From contig CAYXCZ010000022.1 in the NCBI GenBank assembly GCA_964463695.1, positions 7,820-71,819 on the forward strand: a DNA stretch of 64,000 nucleotides, given 5' to 3'. The notes under the pieces were generated by a model. It was not told the origin of the DNA, did not search any database, and saw only the letters and a program-made list of their open reading frames with translations. Shown here in pieces: positions 52,855-61,653 of this stretch (positions are counted from its first letter, which is position 1; each line of letters begins with the position of its first letter). The stretch comes from JALNZU01 sp964463695 (GTDB taxonomy: Bacteria > Bacteroidota > Bacteroidia > Bacteroidales > F082). Both the position numbers and the translations under genes were made by a program.

Positions 52855-53646
52855 TTATTTTATATTTTTTCTTTGCCGGATTGCTTCAAACACAACAATA
52901 GCTGCTGAAACAGAAACGTTAAGCGAATCAGCTATGCCTCTCATTTCAATTAATATGTTTTGATCTGAAGCCTTAAGCCAACGATCGGAAAGGCCGGATG
53001 ACTCAGTTCCCATGACGATTGCTGATGGCTTTTGATAGTTTATCTGAAGGTAGTTGGTGCTGGCACTGAGTGCAGTACATAAAATGGAAATCTTTTTCTC
53101 CTTCAGATATTCAATAACTTCTTTGCTACTCGATGCAACCACTTGTTGTGAAAAAACACATCCTAAACTTGAGCGGATAGTGTTGGGATTATAAAGGTCG
53201 GTAAGAGGGTCACATACTATTACTGCATCAACACCTGCTGCATCGGTAGTTCGCAGAATAGCACCAAGATTTCCTGGTTTTTCAACAGCTTCAAGAACAA
53301 CTATCAAAGGATTTAAGGGTAGCCTTAAATCTGAAAGGTGTAAGCTTTGTGGTTTACTTATAGCTAATAAACCATCTGATCCTTCGCGATATGCTATGTG
53401 CTCAAACACATCCTTGCTGACTTCTTCGATTGAGCAATTGGCATTTAGCTGGTATTCAATCTGTTGAAATGCGTTTCCTGATAATTCGTGGCATACAAAT
53501 AATGTGTCGGCAATCAAACCAGCCTGAAGTGCTCTTTCGATCTCGCGCTTTCCTTCTATTAAAACCAAACCTTGTTTTCTGCGCTCGCTTCCTTTTTGAA
53601 GTTTAATGATATTTTTAATCTTCGGATTTGACCGGCTGCTAATCAT
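52855..53646 (-). CDS. SpoU/TrmH-family RNA 2'-O-methyltransferase
   Basis: A 263-residue SPOUT methyltransferase. The N-terminal substrate-binding domain is RlmB-like (KQGLVLIEGKREIERALQAG). The three conserved motifs are EAVEKPGNLGAILRTTDAAG (motif 1, with the catalytic Arg), AIVMGTESSGLS (motif 2) and ADSLNVSVSAAIVVFEAIRQR (motif 3, trefoil knot). It 2'-O-methylates a ribose in rRNA or tRNA; the target site is not readable. It begins 16 nt after the lysine-dehydrogenase-like gene and is probably cotranscribed with it. Confidence 0.92.
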   Translation of the reverse strand: MISSRSNPKIKNIIKLQKGSERRKQGLVLIEGKREIERALQAGLIADTLFVCHELSGNAFQQIEYQLNANCSIEEVSKDVFEHIAYREGSDGLLAISKPQSLHLSDLRLPLNPLIVVLEAVEKPGNLGAILRTTDAAGVDAVIVCDPLTDLYNPNTIRSSLGCVFSQQVVASSSKEVIEYLKEKKISILCTALSASTNYLQINYQKPSAIVMGTESSGLSDRWLKASDQNILIEMRGIADSLNVSVSAAIVVFEAIRQRKNIK

Positions 53647-53662
53647 GATTCTGAGGTTGATC

Positions 53663-54808
53663 TTACAGGGTTTCTATGTTGCTTATATAAACGATCCCTT
53701 TAGTTTGTTGGTCGTTTAAAATAAATTCAACAATGGATTGATTCTTGCCTAAAAATTCGGGCATATGGATGCCGGGTTTATGCAGTAATCCTGCATCAAT
53801 CATTCGAAGAGCTGAAGTGGCTGCGTAACCCGTGGTGCGTGCCATTGAATGAATTCCTGTCGAAGGATCAGGCTGATCATAAAGATCAAAACTGATTTTC
53901 TTTGTGGCTCCTTCCGCATCTTGCCCTTCCGCAACAATTCTCATGACAGTAAGGTCAGCTTCTCCATCAGCAAGTTTCCACTGATCAAAAAGCATCGTTT
54001 TCGTAAATTCAAGTGGAATTACTTCGTTGCCATTCACCTTAATGGCCGACTCATCGAAAAAACCACTTTTTTTCAGCGATTTTATTAAATCAATATGACC
54101 TGGATATCTAAGTGTTTTTTCGGCCATAAAATCAGCTTCAAGCGTATAAACCAACGAGCGCAACCCATCACTATTGAAAGCTTCCAAAGTTCCAGGTAAT
54201 TTAAAATCAATGAATTCCGAATCAGAGAGGGCTTCCTTAAAAACTATTTTTCCATTTTCGATCAAACGAGCAGGACGTGTATATTCTTCGATTACATCAC
54301 TTGGCGAAAAAACAGCCTTATACTGCCAGGGAAGTTGGCGTACCACAGGCAATCCGCCAACATAGATAATCAAGGAAGTCATTTTTTTGAGTTGTGAAGC
54401 AGCAAATCCGCTCAAAAGATGGCTCATTCCCGGTGCAACTCCCATATCGCAAATTACACAACTGTTGTTTTCAACTGCGTATTCTGAAAGACTTAAGGGA
54501 TCTTCAGGATAGAAAGCAATATCTACTATGGGCTTACCCAATTGAATCATGGCTTTTAACGTGCCGAACCCCATAAAGCCAGGAACGGCATTTATCAGAT
54601 AATCATAGCCAGATGCTATCGAAATCCACGATTCTGTGTCTCTTAGATCGGATTCATAGGTGCGTATCGAAGTCCCTTTAAATCGTTCGAGGGCTTTCGG
54701 ACTGATGTCAGCAATTCCAACCTCAAATTCATTGTTTCTAACTAGATCAAGTGCCATTGGTCGACCAATAAGGCCGGCTCCTAAAATGAAAACGCTCTTT
54801 TTTGCCAT
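53663..54808 (-). CDS. Saccharopine dehydrogenase-family protein (lysine 6-dehydrogenase-like)
   Basis: The start is placed at the ATG at 54808 (MAKKSVFILGAGLIGRPMAL), because the frame's opening at 54829 overlaps the -7 box. The 381-residue protein has an N-terminal Rossmann fold (GAGLIGRPMA) and a C-terminal catalytic domain. VGGLPVVRQLPWQYKAVFSP, VIEEYTRPARLIENG and LEAFNSDGLRSLVYTL resemble lysine 6-dehydrogenase, which oxidises the epsilon-amino group of lysine. A related dehydrogenase of the saccharopine family (carboxynorspermidine or other opine-like) cannot be excluded. A catabolic lysine role would fit the amino-acid-fermenting gene set. Confidence 0.82.
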   Translation of the reverse strand: MAKKSVFILGAGLIGRPMALDLVRNNEFEVGIADISPKALERFKGTSIRTYESDLRDTESWISIASGYDYLINAVPGFMGFGTLKAMIQLGKPIVDIAFYPEDPLSLSEYAVENNSCVICDMGVAPGMSHLLSGFAASQLKKMTSLIIYVGGLPVVRQLPWQYKAVFSPSDVIEEYTRPARLIENGKIVFKEALSDSEFIDFKLPGTLEAFNSDGLRSLVYTLEADFMAEKTLRYPGHIDLIKSLKKSGFFDESAIKVNGNEVIPLEFTKTMLFDQWKLADGEADLTVMRIVAEGQDAEGATKKISFDLYDQPDPSTGIHSMARTTGYAATSALRMIDAGLLHKPGIHMPEFLGKNQSIVEFILNDQQTKGIVYISNIETL

Positions 54809-54826
54809 GATAATTGTTTTAAAAAT

Positions 54827-54834
54827 CAAAAATA
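54827..54834 (-). promoter_or_regulatory. Bacteroidota -7 promoter box for the lysine-dehydrogenase-like gene
   Basis: The minus strand reads TATTTTTG, 18 nt upstream of the ATG at 54808. Confidence 0.45.
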
Positions 54835-54905
54835 CTCCTTTATTTCTTATGCTATTATATGATTCACGGATTTTGTAAAAACTACTTTAAAGTGAATACA
54901 ATGAG

Positions 54906-55799
54906 TTAGATAACATCTGTTTTCTTTCTGGTTTGAGAGATAATTACTCCTGAAATCACGATTATCATTCCTGCCCATTGCCTGAAATCTGGTATGTCGG
55001 AAAGCAACAAGATGCTAAAAAACGCTGTAAAAACCGGTATAAGATTCGTGTAGATATTCGCTCTTGAGATACCGAGTTTTTTAACTGCAACGGTAAATAA
55101 TACAAATGCCAGGGAGCTTGAAAAAGTGCCAAGGAATAAAATGGGAAGAAAGATATCTAAGCTGAATGAAGCGGCCATTAACGTGTCGGTTTCTTTGAAT
55201 AATACTACCGGAATAAAATAGAAAATTCCAATGATATTTTGAATCCAAACGATTGTTAATGCATTGTATAGCAGGGTCAATTTTTTTAAAATGATTCCAA
55301 AAACGATGGCTGATGCCACAGCTCCGAAAAGATATGCTACACCAAGAGGATGTGCCGAAAGAGAAAAATCTTTGGTAATGAGCATGAGTAATACTCCCAT
55401 GAAAGAAACAACAAGACCTCCGATGTTTAAAGGACTAAGCCTTTCTTTTAGTGCAATCCATGCAAAAACAGGTGTAAAGACCGGTATAGTTGCAATAATT
55501 ACCGCACTTATTGTTGGCGAAACGAGTTGCAAACCATGACTTTCGCCCATGAAATAAAAAAACGGGTTAAAAAGAGCAGAGAGTAGAAAAAGTGGGATGT
55601 GCTTCTTTTTGATGGATTCTGCCCTTCCGGTGATTAAAAGAAGAAGGTAAAGAAAGATAGATGAAATTATCAAACGAAAAAACAGAATTGTTGCAGGTTC
55701 CAGATAATCAAATAGTTGCTTCATCCAAATGTAGGAAACTCCCCAAATGAACATTGCCGTCAATGCACTTAAATGTACGTACAATCCTTTATTTCCCAT
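54906..55799 (-). CDS. EamA-family DMT permease (second copy type)
   Basis: A 297-residue ten-helix permease with two EamA repeats. The first begins LSALTAMFIWGVSYIWMK and ends SFMGVLLMLITKD. The second begins LGVAYLFGAVASAIVFGIIL and ends WAGMIIVISGVIISQTRKK. The ANIYTNLIPVFTAFFSILLL segment is a typical repeat-2 motif. Substrate is unknown. It is monocistronic. Confidence 0.9.
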   Translation of the reverse strand: MGNKGLYVHLSALTAMFIWGVSYIWMKQLFDYLEPATILFFRLIISSIFLYLLLLITGRAESIKKKHIPLFLLSALFNPFFYFMGESHGLQLVSPTISAVIIATIPVFTPVFAWIALKERLSPLNIGGLVVSFMGVLLMLITKDFSLSAHPLGVAYLFGAVASAIVFGIILKKLTLLYNALTIVWIQNIIGIFYFIPVVLFKETDTLMAASFSLDIFLPILFLGTFSSSLAFVLFTVAVKKLGISRANIYTNLIPVFTAFFSILLLSDIPDFRQWAGMIIVISGVIISQTRKKTDVI

Positions 55800-55813
55800 T
55801 TTCTTTTAAAATG

Positions 55814-55821
55814 CAAAAGTA
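55814..55821 (-). promoter_or_regulatory. Bacteroidota -7 promoter box for the second DMT permease
   Basis: The minus strand reads TACTTTTG, 14 nt upstream of the ATG at 55799. Confidence 0.45.
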
Positions 55822-56010
55822 GCCTTTTGTCTGCAGCTATTTTAAGCAAAATAGGTTGACTGTTTTAAGATTAATTTTGAGATTTGGACCTTACGCTCTT
55901 AAGTCAATAAATTACTCAACCCAGATCATGTTTTTTGAAATTCTTTTCGAAAAAAATGTAACTTTAACACAATTGATACGTCTTTAGTTGGAATCTTAAA
56001 ATTATCATCG

Positions 56011-56745
56011 ATGAAATCACAGAAATCATTTATGCCAACCATGGTAATCGTGCTGATTGTTATGGCGCAATTTATCAGTTCATGTTCTTTTGCCGATCCG
56101 CTAAGTATCAGAGGTAGTGGAAATAAGGTAACTGAAAAACGAGAAGTAAATAATTTTACAGGTCTGGATGTGAGTGGCGGATTTGAGGTGGTACTCACTC
56201 AAGGCACTCAGCATTCGTTAACCATCGAAGGTGATGACAACCTGATGTCAGAAATTATTACTGAAGTTAGGGGAGGCGAATTAAATATTTATACAAAAGG
56301 TAATGTATCTCCTTCAGTAAAAATGGTTGCACACATTACATTCGTGAATCTCGAAGATATTGATATCAGCGGCGCAGTGAAAGTGACAGCTACTAACAAC
56401 TTAACATTTAACCGGCTTTCTATTGAAGGAAGTGGTGCCAGTAAAGTTGAATTTTTTGCTGAAATGAATACGCTCGAAGCTGATTTTAGTGGTGCATCAA
56501 CAGTTACTCTTTCTGGTAAAGCGAATACTTTGACAGTTGGATGTTCCGGTGCATCAAAACTTTACATGGCTGATCTCCAATCTGAATCAGCCAGCCTCGA
56601 ACTAAGTGGTGCAAGCTATGCCGAAGTTTGGGTAACCGAAAAATTAAGTATCGAAGCCAGTGGTGCATCTGATGTTCGTTATAAGGGAGAACCTAAAGAT
56701 ATCAATTCGGATACTTCCGGTGCTTCAAAAGTGCGTAAGCTGTAA
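56011..56745 (+). CDS. Head GIN-domain lipoprotein (DUF2807, putative adhesin-like)
   Basis: A 244-residue lipoprotein: hydrophobic N-terminus with lipobox-like FISSC (cysteine at about 25), then a head GIN domain of right-handed beta-helix type. REVNNFTGLDVSGGFEVVLTQG and the repeated rungs SGAVKV, SGASKVEF, SGASTVTL, SGASKLYM, SGASYAEV and SGASDVRY show a rung period of about 20 residues with S-G-A-S at each turn. Proteins of this family are widespread in Bacteroidota and their function is not established. A terminator follows. Confidence 0.88.
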   Translation: MKSQKSFMPTMVIVLIVMAQFISSCSFADPLSIRGSGNKVTEKREVNNFTGLDVSGGFEVVLTQGTQHSLTIEGDDNLMSEIITEVRGGELNIYTKGNVSPSVKMVAHITFVNLEDIDISGAVKVTATNNLTFNRLSIEGSGASKVEFFAEMNTLEADFSGASTVTLSGKANTLTVGCSGASKLYMADLQSESASLELSGASYAEVWVTEKLSIEASGASDVRYKGEPKDINSDTSGASKVRKL

Positions 56746-56775
56746 GAAGATATTCTGATCTTCAATAATATATAC

Positions 56776-56812
56776 AAGCGACATGAGGTGATTCATCTCA
56801 TGTCGCTTTTAA
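56776..56812. terminator. Palindromic terminator between convergent genes
   Basis: AAGCGACATGAG (56776-56787) pairs perfectly with CTCATGTCGCTT (56797-56808) over a 9-nt loop and is followed by TTAATTTT. It ends the GIN-domain gene and may also serve the convergent DUF3108 gene. Confidence 0.88.
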
Positions 56813-56827
56813 TTTTGAAAAATTTAA

Positions 56828-57652
56828 CTATTCTTTTTGGATAAAGCTCGTTAGTGGGTGACGAACATTTTCAAAAGATGTCAGATGTACCTTAATAATT
56901 CCGACTTTTATTCCCGCCTCTATCAAAACCGGTATCTTATTAGAATCATTTGTAACCCAAACGTAAATATTTTCTCCTGCGTTAAACATCGTTCCGTTTT
57001 GTAGCAATGCGCTGAATTTTATACAATCAAAGGTGACACCTGAAGGGGTTTCAAGTATTTCATTCCCTTGAAAAACAATGGGCAAAACGATAATTTTAGT
57101 GTCAATCAACATGGGAATTTTGAGTGTATCATTTGTCTGTAGTCCGTTGAATTGAAGCGAACGTGTAAGGTATGTTGCTGTAAGAACATCAGTTACGTTG
57201 TTTTTTAAATCAACTGTATCATATTTTATTCCTTTGCCTGTCTCTTTGGTATAGAGATACCCTTTCTTAAGTTTATGGTCGAATTGATATAGATTGTAAA
57301 CTTCATGACCTCCCTCAGTGGTGTTCCTTTTAAAAACAGCTGGTCGAAAAACATCGGTAGTGCTTTGAACTTCAAAAGTATCCCGAACCTTATACAGCCA
57401 GTCGAATCGCTTAAGCGAACTTCCAGTGCTGATAAAATTCCAAACAGGATACGTTGCACTGGAGTCTTTTTTAGCAAAAAAATCCACTTCACCGGCGTCA
57501 ATCCACACAAATCCCCAATTATATGAGACGGTATAGTTGAGCTTTTCTCCATCGCCAAATGCCTCTTTTCCAATAGGTAAGTCGTTTTGGGAAAAGGCAG
57601 CTAAGGATAAGATGATGAAAATGAGGAGAAAATATTCTTTTATTAATAACAC
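56828..57652 (-). CDS. DUF3108 domain protein, secreted
   Basis: A 274-residue periplasmic protein with a signal peptide (to about LAAFSQ, residue 22) and a GTG start; no in-frame ATG precedes the signal peptide. The DUF3108 beta-barrel pattern is visible: AFGDGEKLNYTVSYNWGFVW, DAGEVDFFAKKD, FRPAVFKRNTTEGGHEVYN, DVLTATYLTRSL and FDCIKFSALLQNG. The fold resembles LolA/LppX-like lipid-binding barrels, so a role in envelope lipid handling is possible but unproven. Confidence 0.85.
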   Translation of the reverse strand: MLLIKEYFLLIFIILSLAAFSQNDLPIGKEAFGDGEKLNYTVSYNWGFVWIDAGEVDFFAKKDSSATYPVWNFISTGSSLKRFDWLYKVRDTFEVQSTTDVFRPAVFKRNTTEGGHEVYNLYQFDHKLKKGYLYTKETGKGIKYDTVDLKNNVTDVLTATYLTRSLQFNGLQTNDTLKIPMLIDTKIIVLPIVFQGNEILETPSGVTFDCIKFSALLQNGTMFNAGENIYVWVTNDSNKIPVLIEAGIKVGIIKVHLTSFENVRHPLTSFIQKE

Positions 57653-57748
57653 TTTGGGATTGATTCAGTTTATTATTTCAAAGTTTATCGAAATGTTTTT
57701 CGAACTGGAAAAGCATAAAAAGTAATTTGAATATCAGTTTTTATGCTG

Positions 57749-58420
57749 TTACACATATGTCCTGACTCCGAAAATGCTGCTGCCAATACGCACATTGGTT
57801 GATCCTTCCTCAATAGCAAGTAAATAATCTCCTGACATGCCCATCGAAATTTCTTTGAATTCAGCCTGCTGTTTAAAATAGTTTTCTTTCAGCCAATGAA
57901 AAATTTCTTTTAAATGCCGGAATTCTTTGCGAATTTGTTCACTATCATCGGTGTAGGTTGCCATACCCATTACACCACAGATACTGACAAAATCAAGATG
58001 TTCCTTATCAATTGCATCGAGCAGTTCGTTAGCTTCATCCAAATCAAGTCCAAATTTCGTTTCTTCTTCGGCTATATGAAATTGAAGTAAACAGTTAATC
58101 TTTCTATTAATTTTTTTGCCTTGCTTATGAATTTCACGCAGTAATTTCAAACTATCAACGGATTCAATCAATGTAACAAATGGTATTATATACTTTACCT
58201 TATTCGTTTGAAGATGTCCTATAAAATGCCATTCAATATCTGATGGCAGAACCTCTTGCTTATAGGTAATTTCCTGCACTTTGTTTTCTCCAAAATGAAG
58301 CTGACCAGCGTCATAAGCTTCCTGGAGTGCAGCGACAGGCATAGTTTTGGAAACAGCAACAAGCCTTACATTTGAAGGGATTTTTGTTCGAATATCTTTA
58401 AGATTTTCTTTAACTGACAT
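57749..58420 (-). CDS. YggS-family PLP-binding protein
   Basis: The ATG at 58420 (MSVKENLKDIRTKIPSNVRL) is chosen over the frame's opening at 58480 because the -7 box lies between them. The 223-residue single-domain alanine-racemase-like barrel binds PLP through the lysine in LVAVSKTMP (K25). HFGENKVQEI, EWHFIGHLQTNKVKYI and FGLDLDEANELLD are family motifs, and MGMSGDYLLAIEEGSTNVRIGSSIFG binds the phosphate. YggS/PLPBP keeps PLP and amino-acid pools balanced and has no known catalytic activity. Confidence 0.94.
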   Translation of the reverse strand: MSVKENLKDIRTKIPSNVRLVAVSKTMPVAALQEAYDAGQLHFGENKVQEITYKQEVLPSDIEWHFIGHLQTNKVKYIIPFVTLIESVDSLKLLREIHKQGKKINRKINCLLQFHIAEEETKFGLDLDEANELLDAIDKEHLDFVSICGVMGMATYTDDSEQIRKEFRHLKEIFHWLKENYFKQQAEFKEISMGMSGDYLLAIEEGSTNVRIGSSIFGVRTYV

Positions 58421-58460
58421 TGGATGAGTTTTAATTTTTGCAGGTAGCCCCACCAAAATA

Positions 58461-58468
58461 CAAAAGTA
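58461..58468 (-). promoter_or_regulatory. Bacteroidota -7 promoter box for the yggS-like gene
   Basis: The minus strand reads TACTTTTG, 40 nt upstream of the ATG at 58420. It is divergent from the box at 58532. Confidence 0.45.
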
Positions 58469-58507
58469 AGAAAATCGCAATAGATTCTGCTTTAACTAAA
58501 ATGTGAT

Positions 58508-58539
58508 TTTGCTGTATTCGGTTCGTTATCTTACTTTTG
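58508..58539 (+). promoter_or_regulatory. Bacteroidota promoter (-33 and -7) for the LTA-synthase-like gene
   Basis: TTTG at 58508-58511 and TACTTTTG at 58532-58539 are separated by 20 nt; the ATG lies 16 nt downstream. This is the best consensus promoter in the window. Confidence 0.6.
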
Positions 58540-58555
58540 TCGTAATTTACACTTC

Positions 58556-60412
58556 ATGAAACAATTATCGTTTGCTGTCTTTCGTCATCTGGCATTTTGG
58601 ATGCTGTATTTTTTTCTATTTAGAATTCTTTTTCTTTTCTATTATTCAGGAATACTCAGAATGGAAGAAGTGCAATTAGATCAGATTTTTGCGGTTTTTT
58701 ATCACGCGATGAAACTCGATCTCTCCACTGCAGCATACCTTTCTTTCGTCTCATTTATTTTTTTGCTGTTATTAAATGTTACGGGGAAGTCGGTTTTTAG
58801 ACAAATAAATATATGGGTCGTTTCCATCTTTATTGGAGTTTATTCACTTACATGTAGTTCGGAAACAGGTCTTTACGCTGAATGGAAAACAAAACTCTCA
58901 GCCAAAGCATTGACTTATCTGAGTAACCCAATCGAAATTGTTCAAACAGTTTCTTTAAGTGAACTTCTCATATTGCTAGGCGTTTGGGGATTTACGACTT
59001 TTGCTGGAATTTGGATTTACCTTAAAGCTGTAACTCCTAAACAAAAGATTCAAACTGCATCTTTTCGTTCATTATGGTCAGTCGGCTGGTTGCTTCCAAT
59101 TTTATTTTTTTTGATAAGAGGTGGCTTTTCTGCTATTCCTGTAAGCGTGAGTTCTGCTTATTTTAGTAAGCATTCCATCATGAATGCAGCAGCTGTTAAC
59201 CCTCTTTACAATATCACTTTCAGTTTGTTAAATGCAGCAAAGCTGGAGAATGAAAATATTTTTGGCACAATGCCAGAGCAAGATGCTGTCGGAATTTTAA
59301 AGCAATTGCATGAGGTTAAGCACGATACAACAATTTATATTTTAAAGAATAATCGTCCTAATATTGTTGTCTTGCTGCTCGAAAGCTGGTCAGCCGATTT
59401 GATCGAGTCATTAGGTGGAGAACCAGGTATTACTCCATATTTTAGAGAACTTGAAAAAGAAGGGTTGTTATTTACACAGTTTTATGCCAATGCGAATCGT
59501 TCTCAACAAGCTATGAGTTCGTTATATGCCGGACTACCTGGTATTCCTGTTACGACGATTTCCGACCATCCTGATAAATATGCTGCTTTACCGTCACTTT
59601 CAAAAGATATGCAACTTGCAGGTTATCAGACGGCTTTTTATTTTGGTGGGCAACTGAATTACGGTAATATCCTTTCCTACCTCATGTCGAATGAGATAGA
59701 TGTAATAATGGAAGGAAAAGATTTTCCTGGCGAGATGCCACGTGGCAGGTTAGGCGTTCACGACGGGCTCATGTTGCCCTATGTTGCTGGCGAACTTAAC
59801 TCTCTGAAAGAACCCTTCTTTGCTACTATTTTCACTTTGAGTTCTCATTCTCCATACGATTTTCCAATGGAGCATCATATCCAATGGCCTCAGCTTGAAA
59901 AGGAATTTGTGAATGGAGGCTTTTATACAGATCAATCTTTAGCTGCATTTTTTGAAAAAGCAAGGCAGGAGAAATGGTTTGACAACACCTTGTTTCTTTT
60001 AATGGCTGACCATAGCAAAAACTCTTATCGCAACCATCCTCTTGAAAGCTTTGAATATCATAAGATTCCACTTCTTTTGTATGGTCCTGTACTAAATGAT
60101 AGTTTATTTGGACAGACTTATGACAAAATTTGTGGTAATACTGATGTTCCGGCTACTTTGCTAAAGCAACTGAAACTACCATCTGACGCTTATTTCTGGA
60201 GCAAAAACTTATTCAACCCAACTTATACTCCTTTCGCTTACTTTGAGTTAAATGAAGGTCTCGGATGGAAACGCCCCGAAGGATATTTTGTTTGGGATAA
60301 GTTTGCTGATCGTTATTACCAGAAAAACCTGCCTTCTGAAAATGAGCAGCAGATTATAAAAGAAGGGAAGGCTTATTTACAAGTGCTCTATGGAGATTTT
60401 TTAAAGTATTGA
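58556..60412 (+). CDS. LTA-synthase/MdoB-like sulfatase-fold transferase
   Basis: A 618-residue membrane protein with about five N-terminal helices (1-215) and an extracytoplasmic sulfatase-fold domain. Metal ligands are suggested by VVLLLESWSADL (Glu), MADHSKNSY (Asp, His) and FTLSSHSPYDFP (His). The nucleophile region reads ANRSQQAMSSLYAGLP; in many relatives this position is a Thr, and here a Ser (NRS) occupies it. It would transfer phosphoglycerol or phosphoethanolamine from a phospholipid to an envelope acceptor. Gram-negative Bacteroidota do not make lipoteichoic acid, so the acceptor is probably a glycan or lipid A-related molecule (inference). Confidence 0.88.
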   Translation: MKQLSFAVFRHLAFWMLYFFLFRILFLFYYSGILRMEEVQLDQIFAVFYHAMKLDLSTAAYLSFVSFIFLLLLNVTGKSVFRQINIWVVSIFIGVYSLTCSSETGLYAEWKTKLSAKALTYLSNPIEIVQTVSLSELLILLGVWGFTTFAGIWIYLKAVTPKQKIQTASFRSLWSVGWLLPILFFLIRGGFSAIPVSVSSAYFSKHSIMNAAAVNPLYNITFSLLNAAKLENENIFGTMPEQDAVGILKQLHEVKHDTTIYILKNNRPNIVVLLLESWSADLIESLGGEPGITPYFRELEKEGLLFTQFYANANRSQQAMSSLYAGLPGIPVTTISDHPDKYAALPSLSKDMQLAGYQTAFYFGGQLNYGNILSYLMSNEIDVIMEGKDFPGEMPRGRLGVHDGLMLPYVAGELNSLKEPFFATIFTLSSHSPYDFPMEHHIQWPQLEKEFVNGGFYTDQSLAAFFEKARQEKWFDNTLFLLMADHSKNSYRNHPLESFEYHKIPLLLYGPVLNDSLFGQTYDKICGNTDVPATLLKQLKLPSDAYFWSKNLFNPTYTPFAYFELNEGLGWKRPEGYFVWDKFADRYYQKNLPSENEQQIIKEGKAYLQVLYGDFLKY

Positions 60413-60480
60413 TTTACTGAAATCTAACAATTTGAAATTTATAAGGTTTCTGTGTTATCTGAAACTTCTGGTTCAGTTTT

Positions 60481-61140
60481 TTAACTAATACCCTTCCATT
60501 CACTATAAAACTGCTCAAGAAACCCGAGCATATATTGATGCCGTAATTGAGCTCTTTTTAAACCTGCAGATGTATTCATTTGATCCTTAAGCAGAAGGAG
60601 CTTTTCATAAAAATGATTGATTGTAGGAGCTTTACCTGACTGATAGGTGCTGTTTTCTGCTTTTTCTGTATCCAGTGATTCAGGATCATAGAAAGGTCTG
60701 CCTTTGTAGCCACCAAAACTAAAAGCTCTCGCAATGCCAATTGCACCAATAGAATCAAGGCGGTCGGCATCCTGAACTATTTGAAATTCAATAGTTTTAT
60801 CACCATCAAATGAAGCTGACTTTCTGAAAGACATATGTTCAATGATGTACATTATATGATCATAATCTTCAAAATCAAGATTCTGGGTTTTCAAAAATTC
60901 CCCGATAATTTTTGGCCCAACCGATTCATCCCCATCATGAAATTTGGCGTCTCCAACATCATGCAAAAGGCTTGCAAGAGCTACTATGAGCTTATTGGCA
61001 TGCAGTTCATGGGTAAGTTCCATCGCAGTGGTATAAACACGCTGAATATGCCACCAGTCGTGCCCGGCTTCAGCATCTTTAAGTGAAGATTGGACAAAAG
61101 CTCGTGTTTCTGCAATGATTTTTTCCATCGTTTTTTTCAT
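60481..61140 (-). CDS. HD-domain phosphohydrolase
   Basis: A 219-residue HD protein. Metal ligands are visible as H in GHDWWHIQRVYTTA, the HD pair in LASLLHDVGDAKFHDGD, H in IIEHMSFRK and D in VQDADRLDSIGAIGIARAF. This is the YedJ-like arrangement. It should hydrolyse a phosphate ester or nucleotide; the substrate is unknown. Its ATG overlaps the stop of the kinase gene upstream by 4 nt (ATGA), so the two are translationally coupled. Confidence 0.9.
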   Translation of the reverse strand: MKKTMEKIIAETRAFVQSSLKDAEAGHDWWHIQRVYTTAMELTHELHANKLIVALASLLHDVGDAKFHDGDESVGPKIIGEFLKTQNLDFEDYDHIMYIIEHMSFRKSASFDGDKTIEFQIVQDADRLDSIGAIGIARAFSFGGYKGRPFYDPESLDTEKAENSTYQSGKAPTINHFYEKLLLLKDQMNTSAGLKRAQLRHQYMLGFLEQFYSEWKGIS

Positions 61141-61634
61141 GATTTGAGGTAGGTTAGAATTGGCTTTAGTATGATAGACCAGTTTCCTGTAACAGATAGA
61201 TAGGATTCATTTTCAGGTGGTTTCCCAAAAAGAAGGTAGTTTTTCCAGATATGATCGATATACCAATCCGGCTCGTGTCCCCATCGGTTGTCTTTTGCTT
61301 TTCGATGAAGAAAAGTAGCATGATCAACCTCAACGAAAATTCGCTTGTCGAAATATTTTACGAGTGGTTGGTGCCAATAAATCATTAATCCTTCAGCAAT
61401 TACGATATCATTTTCATTCTTTTCGGCAATGATGGCTCTCATAAAGCGTTCATGATCAATTGAATCAGGATGTTCCCAATCAACCCTGCCTTGTATAACG
61501 GGTATTTCATCAACAGGTTTTACGAAATCATCCTGACACAGTGTGATAACTTTGAAGTCGTGAAAATGCTCCCGTAGCTGTTTGGCAAGTGTTGTTTTGC
61601 CGGCAGTACTCACGCCTCCTATAGCAATGATCAT
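61137..61634 (-). CDS. Small P-loop kinase, nicotinamide-riboside/uridine-kinase-like
   Basis: The ATG at 61634 (MIIAIGGVSTAGKTTLAKQL) is preferred over the frame's opening at 61694, which overlaps the upstream lipoprotein gene. The 165-residue protein has Walker A GGVSTAGKTTL at the very start, then ITLCQDDFVKPVDEIPVIQG, where the DDFxKP motif resembles nicotinamide riboside kinase. DWEHPDSIDHERF follows, then IAEGLMIYWHQPLVKYFDKR and a lid-like KAKDNRWGHEPDWYIDHIW. Phosphorylation of a nucleoside such as nicotinamide riboside is the best guess, with uridine or another small metabolite as alternatives. It is coupled to the HD phosphohydrolase gene. Confidence 0.78.
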   Translation of the reverse strand: MIIAIGGVSTAGKTTLAKQLREHFHDFKVITLCQDDFVKPVDEIPVIQGRVDWEHPDSIDHERFMRAIIAEKNENDIVIAEGLMIYWHQPLVKYFDKRIFVEVDHATFLHRKAKDNRWGHEPDWYIDHIWKNYLLFGKPPENESYLSVTGNWSIILKPILTYLKS

Positions 61635-61653
61635 AGCTTGTGGTTTGACAGTT

